Of a stretch of 64,000 nucleotides of DNA, positions 52,575-58,940 are shown one piece after another. Positions within the stretch are counted from its first letter, which is position 1; every line of letters begins with the position of its first letter. A program made the position numbers and the translations under genes. Below the pieces are notes generated by a model. The model was not told where the DNA came from. It saw nothing but the letters and a program-made list of their open reading frames with translations, and searched no databases. Source of the stretch: Haloferax gibbonsii ATCC 33959 (GTDB lineage Archaea; Halobacteriota; Halobacteria; Halobacteriales; Haloferacaceae); the NCBI RefSeq assembly GCF_000336775.1, contig NZ_AOLJ01000024.1, positions 1 through 64,000 on the forward strand, given 5' to 3'.

Positions 52575-52608
52575 GGGTTGGGTGGTGTGGGTTGGGGTGG
52601 AGTGGGGG
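52575..52608 (+). other. G-run array (possible G-quadruplex)
   Basis: Five runs of three to five guanines occur within 34 bases (GGG at 52575, 52580 and 52589, GGGG at 52594, GGGGG at 52604), separated by loops of two to six bases. It lies between two convergent genes (stops at 52456 and 52640). It could act as a transcription end or pause signal. Confidence 0.45.
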
Positions 52609-52639
52609 ATTGAATGGCCGGTGGAGACGACGGACCGGC

Positions 52640-53221
52640 CTAAATCATGAGTTGCACGTCGGCGTCGGCCATGTGCTGGAGGGCCGTCGCCGCGCCGACG
52701 CCGGTGGTGACGCCGTCGTAGAACTCGGCTTCGTCGTAGCCCATCAGCTCGATGGTCATCTGGCAGGCCTGGAGGTCCACGCCCATGTCGAGGGAGGTCT
52801 CGATGAGTTCCTCGACGGTCGCGGTCCCGTTCTCCTGAATCTTCTTTTCCATCATGCTCGTGGCGACGTTGTCCATGAAGGGCAACGCGGCCACGGCGTT
52901 CGGCATCGGCATGCTCGGGTTGCCGACCGCGCTGAGCTTCAGGTTCTTCGACTTCTCCTCGTGGAGGATGTCGAGCCCCCAGAACGTGTGGAAGACCACG
53001 ACGTCCCAGCCGAAGGCGGCCGCCGTGCTGGCGAGGATGAGCGGCGGGTACGCCATGTCGAGAGTGCCTTTGGTCGCGATGATGGTCATCGACTTCTGTC
53101 CGTCGTCGTCGGTGGCCTCCCGAAGGTCGGAGACCTCCTCCTGCAGGGCTTGGACCTGCGCGCGGAGGTCTTCGACGGAGGCGGCTCCCGCGTCGACGGG
53201 CGCGTCGGCGTCCGAGCTCAT
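52640..53221 (-). CDS. DsrE/DsrF/DrsH-like sulfur-carrier protein
   Basis: 193 residues. A coiled-coil-like N-terminus (SVEDLRAQVQALQEEVSDLRE) precedes the DsrE2-type fold: MTIIATKGTLDMAYPPLILASTAAAFGWDVVVFHTFWGLDIL, NPSMPMPNAVAALPFMDNVATSMMEKKI and GVDLQACQMTIELMGYDEAEF, in which the Cys of QACQM is the probable persulfide-carrying residue. It should pass sulfane sulfur to or from TusA. Its ATG overlaps the TusA stop by four bases, so they are coupled. Some hydrophobic stretches suggest membrane association. Confidence 0.88.
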   Translation of the reverse strand: MSSDADAPVDAGAASVEDLRAQVQALQEEVSDLREATDDDGQKSMTIIATKGTLDMAYPPLILASTAAAFGWDVVVFHTFWGLDILHEEKSKNLKLSAVGNPSMPMPNAVAALPFMDNVATSMMEKKIQENGTATVEELIETSLDMGVDLQACQMTIELMGYDEAEFYDGVTTGVGAATALQHMADADVQLMI

Positions 53222-53469
53222 TCCTTCTGGATGAGGTGGCGGAAGACCGCGTCGCCGTCTTCCTCGGCCTCTTCCTGGTCGAGCATGGAGACGCCGTCGG
53301 TGGAGTCAGCCCAGCCCTTCAGGTCGCTCATGCTGCCGGAGTCGGTCGCGACGACCTGCAGAATCTCGCCGCTTTCGAGGTCGTCGACCGCGCCGCGGGT
53401 CTTGACGACGGGCATCGGGCAGGACAGTCCTTTCACGTCGAGGGTTTCGGTGGGTTCGTATGTACTCAT
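53218..53469 (-). CDS. tusA: TusA-family sulfurtransferase
   Basis: 83 residues. The CPxP motif with the persulfide-bearing cysteine is in LDVKGLSCPMPVVKTRGAV, followed by the two-strand/helix TusA fold (SGEILQVVATDSGSMSDLKGWADS). It carries sulfane sulfur between enzymes in the cytosol. It is the first gene of a two-gene operon with the DsrE-like gene and is transcribed divergently from the rhodanese/persulfide dioxygenase; a TATTGTGGAA-type element overlaps its TATA box. Confidence 0.93.
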   Translation of the reverse strand: MSTYEPTETLDVKGLSCPMPVVKTRGAVDDLESGEILQVVATDSGSMSDLKGWADSTDGVSMLDQEEAEEDGDAVFRHLIQKE

Positions 53470-53494
53470 TTTTCGAGGTCACCTGTGTTGGGTG

Positions 53495-53506
53495 TATTCC
53501 ACAATA
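53495..53506 (-). promoter_or_regulatory. Shared sulfur-cluster motif over the tusA promoter
   Basis: TATTCCACAATA (minus strand TATTGTGGAATA) is an inverted repeat of TATT/AATA. Read on the minus strand it merges with the TATA-like TATATTG, about 26-40 bases before the tusA start, so a bound regulator would compete with TBP. Confidence 0.6.
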
Positions 53507-53545
53507 TAGGGGTGCTTCGTAAAAGTGTGTCGGTTCTTGGGTAGA

Positions 53546-53555
53546 CTACACAATA
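53546..53555 (+). promoter_or_regulatory. Shared sulfur-cluster motif upstream of the rhodanese/MBL gene
   Basis: CTACACAATA (minus strand TATTGTGTAG) is a second copy of the motif in the divergent region and adjoins a TATA-like AATACTTAG. A transcript starting near 53580 would carry a leader of about 150 bases; a closer TATA-like GCTTAAGT at 53701-53708 could give a short-leader transcript. Confidence 0.5.
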
Positions 53556-53737
53556 CTTAGGCTCGACAGCGATGCATGCCGAAATCGGCGGTTAAACGGG
53601 GCTTAGCGTCATTACACGCTCGCACGAGTGCGAAATCGCACTACATTCTGACGATATATTCTGAGTTAGTATTGCAAGAAATTCAAACTACCATCCGAAA
53701 GCTTAAGTCGAACCACCCGATAGTGGGTGATGCATAC

Positions 53738-54925
53738 ATGACCGTTCCAGACCTGCCGGAACTCGAAGTCGACGTGCCAGTCATCGAGCCCGAGACGCTG
53801 AAAGCCCGCATCGACGAGGGCGAGGCGCTCACCATCCTCGACAATCGCGTGCCGTCGGAACACGAGGATTGGCGCATCGACGGCGAGAACGTCTCCCACG
53901 TCAACATCCCCTACTTCGAGTTCCTCGACGAGGAGCTCGACGAGGCGCTGTTCGAGGACCTGCCCGAAGACGAGGAGTTCGTCGTCCTCTGTGCGAAGGG
54001 CCACTCCTCGGAGTACGTCGCCGGGCTCCTGATTCAGGAGGGCTACGACGCCGTGGCGCTCGAACGCGGGATGAACGGCTGGGCGAGCATCTACGAGTAC
54101 ACCGAACTGGAGACCGACGGCGACGCGCTCGTCGCGCAGTACCAGCGCCCCTCCAGCGGCTGTCTGGCGTACCTCGTCGTCGACGGCGACGAGGCGGCCG
54201 TCGTCGACCCGCTTCGGTACTTCACCGACGAGTACGTCGCCGACGCGAAGGCCCTCGGCGCGGAACTGAAGTACGCCGTCGACACGCACATCCACGCCGA
54301 CCACATCAGCGGGGTCCGCACGCTGGTCGAAGACCACGGCGTCACGGGCGTCATCCCCGAGGCCGCCGAGGACCGCGGCGTCGACTACGACACGCCCTAC
54401 GACACAATCGCGGACGGCGAGACGCTCACCGTCGGCGACACCGACATCGAGGCCATCCACACGCCCGGCCACACGACCGGCATGACGACCTACGCGGTCG
54501 ACAACGTGCTGTTCACGGGCGACGGCCTGTTCATCGAGTCGGTCGCCCGCCCCGACCTCGAAGACGGCGACGAGGGCGCGCCCGACGCGGCCGGAATGCT
54601 CTACGACTCGCTGCAGGAGCGCGTCCTCTCGCACGACGACGACGCCATCGTCGCCTCCGCGCACTTCAGCGACGCGGCAATCCCCGCCGCCGACGGCAGT
54701 TACACCGCCACGCTCGGGGAACTGAAGGACACGATGGACGCACTTTCGATGCCCAAAGACGAGTTCGTGGAGTTCATCCTCTCGGACATGCCGCCGCGGC
54801 CGGCCAACTACGTCGACATCATCGAGACGAACCTCGGCGTGCAGGAGTCGGACGACGACCGCGCCTTCGAGCTCGAACTCGGGCCGAACAACTGCGCGGC
54901 CAGCAACGAAGCCCTCACGAACTAA
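53738..54925 (+). CDS. Rhodanese-MBL fusion (ETHE1-type persulfide dioxygenase/sulfurtransferase)
   Basis: 395 residues from the ATG at 53738; the frame is open back to 53576 but that part is basic and not coding-like. Residues 10-115 are a rhodanese domain with its active loop LCAKGHSSEYVAGLL (Cys near residue 86). Residues 125-390 are a persulfide-dioxygenase-like MBL domain: VDTHIHADHISGVRTL, IHTPGHTTGMTTYAV and LFTGDGLFIESVARPD, giving the mononuclear iron ligands (two His and Asp). It should oxidise persulfide to sulfite with O2 and transfer sulfane sulfur, like CstB. It is directly followed by transporter genes. Confidence 0.88.
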   Translation: MTVPDLPELEVDVPVIEPETLKARIDEGEALTILDNRVPSEHEDWRIDGENVSHVNIPYFEFLDEELDEALFEDLPEDEEFVVLCAKGHSSEYVAGLLIQEGYDAVALERGMNGWASIYEYTELETDGDALVAQYQRPSSGCLAYLVVDGDEAAVVDPLRYFTDEYVADAKALGAELKYAVDTHIHADHISGVRTLVEDHGVTGVIPEAAEDRGVDYDTPYDTIADGETLTVGDTDIEAIHTPGHTTGMTTYAVDNVLFTGDGLFIESVARPDLEDGDEGAPDAAGMLYDSLQERVLSHDDDAIVASAHFSDAAIPAADGSYTATLGELKDTMDALSMPKDEFVEFILSDMPPRPANYVDIIETNLGVQESDDDRAFELELGPNNCAASNEALTN

Positions 54926-55417
54926 ATGTCGGGTCTGACGCCGCTCCTCGTCGAAGGGCTCTTTCCGAACGGTATCGCGCACTACGCGCTCGGCGGTCTC
55001 CTCATCGGCCTCGGGACCGCCGTCATCTACCTCGGGACGGGCATCATCGCCGGCGCGAGCACCTTCCTCGAATCGACGCTGTCGTACGCCTCCGACCTCC
55101 CGCGGTTCAACAAGGCGAAGTACGTCGCCTCGCGGGACTGGCGGGTCGTGTTCACCCTGAGCATCGTCGCCGGGGCCGCCATCTACACCGTCCTGTTCGG
55201 TGACGGCTGGTGGGTCTCCGACGTGCAACCGTGGCGCTTCGCCGTCGGCGGCGTCCTCGTCGGCGTCGGCACCCGAATCGGGAAGGGCTGTACGTCCGGC
55301 CACGGGGTCTGCGGCGTCGGCTCGCGCTCGCGGACCTCGCTCGTCAACGTCGCCACGTTCATGCTCGTCGCCATCGGGGTCGCACAGCTCCTGAGCGCGC
55401 TGGGGGTGTCGCCGTGA
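54926..55417 (+). CDS. YeeE/YedE half-transporter (thiosulfate/sulfur importer), part 1
   Basis: 163 residues, with the ATG directly after the previous stop codon. It has about four membrane helices. The signature GVGTRIGKGCTSGHGVCGVGSRSRTSLVNVATFM contains the conserved GCTSGHG cysteine that, in bacterial YeeE, relays thiosulfate through the membrane. It corresponds to one half of the full-length bacterial protein. Its stop overlaps the next gene's GTG (GTGA), so the two halves are made together and should form one pore. Confidence 0.9.
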   Translation: MSGLTPLLVEGLFPNGIAHYALGGLLIGLGTAVIYLGTGIIAGASTFLESTLSYASDLPRFNKAKYVASRDWRVVFTLSIVAGAAIYTVLFGDGWWVSDVQPWRFAVGGVLVGVGTRIGKGCTSGHGVCGVGSRSRTSLVNVATFMLVAIGVAQLLSALGVSP

Positions 55418-55878
55418 GCGACGACGAACGCGGACTCGGGTTCATGCTGGTCGTCGTCGCGGGCGGCCTGATATTCGGGTTCGGCCTCGCCGTCAGCAAC
55501 ATGGCCCGCCCGGAGGTCGTCCTCGACTTCCTCCAGTTCGACGACCTCGGTCTCGTCTTCGTGATGGGCGGGGCCGCGGTCGTCACCGGCACCGTCTTCG
55601 CGCTCGCCGAGGCGTTCGGCGACCGCGCGCCCCTCACCGGGCGCGACTACGGCCGCCGCCTGAAGTCGTTCGACAAGAACGTCGTCGTCGGCGGGGTCGT
55701 CTTCGGAGCCGGCTGGGGTATCTCCGGCATCTGTCCCGGCGCCGCCTACGCCAGCCTCGGCGTCGGCAACTACCCCATCCTCATCGCCATCGGCGGGATG
55801 TTCGTCGGCGCGTACCTGCAGGGGCTCTGGCGGGCCCGCCGCGCCGAGAGCGCCGTAACCGGCACCTCCGCCGACTGA
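55414..55878 (+). CDS. YeeE/YedE half-transporter, part 2
   Basis: 154 residues, GTG start overlapping part 1. Helices lie at residues 9-27, 43-65, 95-115 and 118-140. The matching signature is GGVVFGAGWGISGICPGAAYASLGVGN, with the Cys of ICPG equivalent to the conserved second-half cysteine. With part 1 it rebuilds the two-fold symmetric YeeE/YedE channel for thiosulfate or related sulfur species. It ends the operon with the rhodanese/MBL enzyme. A T-rich stretch follows at 55895-55909. Confidence 0.9.
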   Translation: MSDDERGLGFMLVVVAGGLIFGFGLAVSNMARPEVVLDFLQFDDLGLVFVMGGAAVVTGTVFALAEAFGDRAPLTGRDYGRRLKSFDKNVVVGGVVFGAGWGISGICPGAAYASLGVGNYPILIAIGGMFVGAYLQGLWRARRAESAVTGTSAD

Positions 55879-56117
55879 GCCGCCCACCGAATCAGATTTC
55901 GTTCTTTTTGCGCCCTCACCCGCAGAGCGACGGCGACGACGTTCTCGCCTCCCTGTCGGCGAACCGCCGCCGATGGGCCGCGGCTCGCGCGCGCTGTCGA
56001 GCAGTCGGTGGTCGTTTCCTCCGCGAGTCGACGTTCGACGCTCGCCGCCGATGTCCGAGAACGTCGTCGTGAGCGGCTCTCGACCGAGTCTATGCGATTG
56101 TAACCGGCCGGATACAG

Positions 56118-56127
56118 TATTGCACAA
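56118..56127 (+). promoter_or_regulatory. Shared sulfur-cluster motif copy
   Basis: TATTGCACAA matches the TATTGYRCA pattern seen in the other promoters of this cluster. It is about 165 bases before the predicted TATA box and could be an auxiliary site. Confidence 0.45.
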
Positions 56128-56258
56128 GAAGCAAACAACTATTTTGTCATAGATAGCGGACAAATATGTTCGTAACGTCTCGTGATACAAAATATAGCTC
56201 GATTTAGTGGTATTTCTATGTCCATTCTATAACTTACGAGTATGCAACAGCGATATGG

Positions 56259-56272
56259 TATTGTACAGTATT
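56259..56272 (+). promoter_or_regulatory. Shared sulfur-cluster motif at the exporter promoter
   Basis: TATTGTACAGTATT lies ten bases before the TATA-like TTATATCC (56283-56290), the position expected for a regulator touching the basal factors. TTGTACAG is close to a perfect TTGTACAA palindrome. Confidence 0.55.
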
Positions 56273-56369
56273 CCCAAAAGCGTTATATCCTCACTCCGGT
56301 TAGCCAGCGGTGTACAAGATAGTATGATGCGTGCAATACACTCCGGGCACCCCGAGGGGTGCTGGTAAG

Positions 56370-56519
56370 ATGTTCGGAATCGAGACGTTGGGCGGGAACG
56401 CACAGGCCGCCGCGCTCGTCGGCGTCGTCCTCGTCGAGGCGATGGTGCTGTACGTCGGGTACGGCGCGCTGACCGCCGCACTCGGACCGACCGTTCGGAA
56501 GGCCATCGGTGGTGAGTGA
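56370..56519 (+). CDS. 49-residue membrane protein coupled to the exporter
   Basis: 49 residues from the ATG at 56370 (MFGIETLGGNAQAAALVGVVLVEAMVLYVGYGALTAAL...RKAIGGE). It has a single hydrophobic helix with a short basic end. Its stop overlaps the GTG of the TauE-type gene (GTGA), so it is translationally coupled, and it sits directly behind the motif-bearing promoter. It may be an accessory subunit of the exporter. No experimental role is known to me. Confidence 0.75.
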   Translation: MFGIETLGGNAQAAALVGVVLVEAMVLYVGYGALTAALGPTVRKAIGGE

Positions 56520-57559
56520 GCGTGTTCGAACTACTCGGCATGTCTGCCGGGATGCTGGCCCTCTTCGTCGCGTTCGGGGTTCTCATCGGCGTCCTGTTCG
56601 GCTTCTTCGGCATGGGCGGGTCGTTCCTCGTGACGCCCGCGCTGCTCGTCATGGGCTACCCCTCGCGCGTGGCCGTCGGTTCCGGGCTCGCGTTCGTCTT
56701 CGGGACCTCCGTCATCGCGACGCTGAAGCACCGCGACCTCGGACAGGTCGACTACAAACTCGGCATCTCGATGATTATCGGGACCACGGTCGGCCTCGAA
56801 GTCGGGAAGGAAATCGTCCTCTACCTCGAAGAGCTCGGACTCGCCGGTAACATCATCAGCGTCACGTACGTGCTGCTTCTCGGCGGTATCGGGCTGTTCG
56901 TCACCTACGAGGCGCTGAAGGGCGGCAACGGCGGCGGCGTGAGCCACGACGTGGACGGCGACGCCGACATCGACGCCGACGACATCCCCGAACTGGCCAA
57001 GAAGATTCAGAGCTACTCGCTCCCGCCGATGATAACCCTCCGCGGCGGCGTCAAAGTCTCGCTGTGGATGATTCTCCTGGTCGCGTTCGCCACGGGGCTC
57101 CTCTCGGGCTTCCTCGGCGTCGGCGGCGGCTTCATCCGCATGCCCGCGCTGTTCTACCTCATCGGCGTTCCGGTGCCCATCGCGGTCGGCACCGACCTGT
57201 TCGAAATCATGTTCTCGGGCGGTATCGGCTCGTTCCTCTACGCGCAGTCCGGCGGCGTCGACCTCTCTATCGTCGCGCCGCTCCTCGCCGGGTCGGCGCT
57301 CGGCGCGCGCGTCGGCTCCGCCGCGACCTCCATCGTCGACGAGGACGAGATCAAGATTTACTTCGGCCTGATGCTGCTCCTCGGCGCGCTCGCCGTCGCC
57401 GTGCGGCAGGCCGGGAACTACCTCGGCATGGGCGTCCTCGACTACGTCAGCCTCGCGCTCATCCTCGGGTCGGCGCTCATGGTCTCCGGCGCGGTGCTCT
57501 ACAGCGCCGTCAAGTCCATTCGCGCGCCTTCGGCCGCCGGAAGTTCGACCGCCGACTGA
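56516..57559 (+). CDS. TauE/SafE-type sulfite (anion) exporter
   Basis: 347 residues, GTG start. About nine membrane helices in two TauE repeats: FGVLIGVLFGFFGMGGSFLVTPALLVMGYPSRVAVGSGLAFVFGTS, and after an acidic cytosolic loop (residues 140-175) FATGLLSGFLGVGGGFIRMPALFYLIGVPVPIAVGTDLFEIMFSG. The GxGGG repeats define the family, which exports sulfite, sulfoacetate or similar anions. In the cst operons of bacteria a TauE protein removes sulfite made by persulfide dioxygenase; the same role is likely here. Confidence 0.9.
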   Translation: MSVFELLGMSAGMLALFVAFGVLIGVLFGFFGMGGSFLVTPALLVMGYPSRVAVGSGLAFVFGTSVIATLKHRDLGQVDYKLGISMIIGTTVGLEVGKEIVLYLEELGLAGNIISVTYVLLLGGIGLFVTYEALKGGNGGGVSHDVDGDADIDADDIPELAKKIQSYSLPPMITLRGGVKVSLWMILLVAFATGLLSGFLGVGGGFIRMPALFYLIGVPVPIAVGTDLFEIMFSGGIGSFLYAQSGGVDLSIVAPLLAGSALGARVGSAATSIVDEDEIKIYFGLMLLLGALAVAVRQAGNYLGMGVLDYVSLALILGSALMVSGAVLYSAVKSIRAPSAAGSSTAD

Positions 57560-57636
57560 GGACGACGGCTCGCACGCGAACCGCACTCGCATCGAACCCG
57601 AATCCACGACACCGGGACGCCGTTTCTCCCCCGGTG

Positions 57637-57644
57637 TTGTGCAA
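57637..57644 (+). promoter_or_regulatory. Shared sulfur-cluster motif before the HTH regulator
   Basis: TTGTGCAA, a perfect 8-bp palindrome, lies just upstream of the likely BRE/TATA (ACCCTTTTG, about 57654-57662) of the regulator gene at 57691. This arrangement suggests the regulator controls its own gene. Confidence 0.55.
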
Positions 57645-57690
57645 ACTATACAAACCCTTTTGAGGGCTGACCACGTAGCCCGAACCGACA

Positions 57691-58083
57691 ATGGCTAGCT
57701 CGATGGTCGAATACCTGCAATCGGACATGGAGTGTGAGGGACTCCTCGAGTGTCTCCACGGACTGAAGCAACTCGACCGGCGGTGTTTCGAGGTGCTCGT
57801 CGAGACCGACGAACACCTGACCGTCGACGAGGTCGCCGAGGCGGTCGAGCGGGAACGTTCGACCGCGTACCGCTCCATCCAGCGCCTGCTGCAGGCGGGG
57901 CTCATCCAGAAGGAACAGGTGAACTACGAACACGGCGGCTACTACCACGTCTACCACCCGACCGACCCCAACGAGGTCGCAGACGACATGCAGCGCATGC
58001 TCAACGACTGGTACGCCCAGATGGGCACGCTCATCCAGGAGTTCCGCGACAAGTACGACGAGAAAATCGTCCCCGCGGAGTAG
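57691..58083 (+). CDS. HTH transcriptional regulator with three cysteines (TrmB/MarR-like)
   Basis: 130 residues. The winged helix is CFEVLVETDEHLTVDEVAEAVERERSTAYRSIQRLLQAGLIQKEQVNYEHGGYYHVYHP, with recognition helix STAYRSIQRLLQAG, then a dimerisation helix (VADDMQRMLNDWYAQMGTLIQEFRDKYDEK). C15, C21 and C32 flank the first helix; paired cysteines in such positions act as persulfide sensors in SqrR/BigR/CstR. It lies at the end of the sulfur cluster with a copy of the shared motif in its own promoter, making it the best candidate for the cluster's regulator. The start may be the ATG at 57703. Confidence 0.82.
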   Translation: MASSMVEYLQSDMECEGLLECLHGLKQLDRRCFEVLVETDEHLTVDEVAEAVERERSTAYRSIQRLLQAGLIQKEQVNYEHGGYYHVYHPTDPNEVADDMQRMLNDWYAQMGTLIQEFRDKYDEKIVPAE

Positions 58084-58192
58084 TTTTCTTCGACCGACGA
58101 GCGGCCGCCGCCTCTCGATTGGTCCACCTCCCAAATCGATTAGGTTCCGTATTCAACGCCTCTGAGTCCATAGCTACTGCCACGACCACTCT

Positions 58193-58399
58193 ATGTCGAA
58201 GAGTAAAAGCAGTCCCCGAAACAACGAGTTCGTCGAAGAGTGCCAGTCGTGTGAGTCCCGGACGCCGCACGACGTCTCCATCGAAATCAAGACCGAGAGC
58301 CGGAAACGCGAGAACCGCGAGTTCTCCCGCGAGCCGTACCGTGTCACGCGCTGTACGCGCTGCGGGAACACGCGGTCCCAGCGAATGAACGACGCGTGA
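58193..58399 (+). CDS. Small zinc beta-ribbon protein
   Basis: 68 residues. Two CxxC knuckles (EECQSCESRTPHDV and VTRCTRCGNTRSQRM) frame a beta-ribbon; the middle is charged (KTESRKRENREFSREPYR). Such haloarchaeal ribbons of the DUF7835 type are thought to bind nucleic acid or protein, but no role is established. It is monocistronic, following the HTH regulator after about 110 bases. Confidence 0.8.
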   Translation: MSKSKSSPRNNEFVEECQSCESRTPHDVSIEIKTESRKRENREFSREPYRVTRCTRCGNTRSQRMNDA

Positions 58400-58441
58400 G
58401 CGATACCCCCGCCGACCGCCGGCCACCCTCGGCAGACCACT

Positions 58442-58480
58442 CCCGACCCCAACCCCGGCCCCGACCCCGACCCCGACCGA
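58442..58480 (+). repeat. CCCCGA-type low-complexity repeat
   Basis: A run of roughly six CCCCGA/CCCCAA/CCCCGG hexamers precedes the receiver gene. It is a simple slippage-prone repeat; no coding function is evident. Confidence 0.75.
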
Positions 58481-58517
58481 CCGCCTCCGCGACACCGACG
58501 TAGCCACGGTCCGAGCC

Positions 58518-58910
58518 ATGACACAGCAACCCACACCAGACGCGCCGACTGTCCTCCTCGTCGACGACGAGGCCGCCCTCGCCGATAGCCTCGCGCTGTG
58601 GCTCGAACGCCGCTACCGCGTCCGAGTCGCGTACTCCGGGCGCGAGGCCCTCCAGACGTTCGACGAGAGCGTCGACCTCGTCTTCCTCGACCACAACCTC
58701 CCCGGTCTCTCCGGCGAGTCCGTCCTCGAAGAACTCTCCCGACGGGTCGACCCGTCGTCGTTCGCGGTCGTCATGCTCAGCGCCGCGCCCGGCGACGAAC
58801 TCGCCGACCTCCCCGTTGACGCCGTGCTCACGAAGCCGGTCACCAAACGCGACGTCTTCGACGCCGCCGACCGATTCGTCGGCGACGCGCCCGAAGCCAA
58901 ACTCGACTAA
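58518..58910 (+). CDS. Single-domain response regulator (receiver)
   Basis: 130 residues. Receiver residues are present: acidic pair in LLVDDEAALA, phospho-acceptor D58 in LVFLDHNLPGLSG, Ser in MLSAAPGDE and K106 in LTKPVTKRD. There is no output domain, so it works as a phosphorelay shuttle or by protein contact. It faces tail to tail with the bat-type regulator at 58941, which carries its own receiver, and lies near the histidine kinase at 60846, a plausible partner. Confidence 0.92.
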   Translation: MTQQPTPDAPTVLLVDDEAALADSLALWLERRYRVRVAYSGREALQTFDESVDLVFLDHNLPGLSGESVLEELSRRVDPSSFAVVMLSAAPGDELADLPVDAVLTKPVTKRDVFDAADRFVGDAPEAKLD

Positions 58911-58940
58911 TCTCCTTCCAACGGTCCGCGGCCGCCCGCT

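Larger units (their letters stand above)
55879..56369. promoter_or_regulatory. AT-rich control region before the TauE-type exporter unit
   Basis: 491 bases without a convincing gene. The left part is GC-rich, while 56100-56340 is unusually AT-rich for this genome and contains three copies of the shared motif (56118-56127, 56259-56272 and 56331-56338 on the minus strand) and the TATA-like TTATATCC at 56283-56290. The T-run at 55905-55909 may end the upstream transcript. Confidence 0.6.

Noticed and set aside
53576-53737. N-terminal extension of the rhodanese-MBL protein
   Set aside because: The added 54 residues are basic and Ser/Ile-rich, unlike acidic haloarchaeal proteins. A TATA-like element lies inside it, and the rhodanese domain starts after the ATG at 53738.
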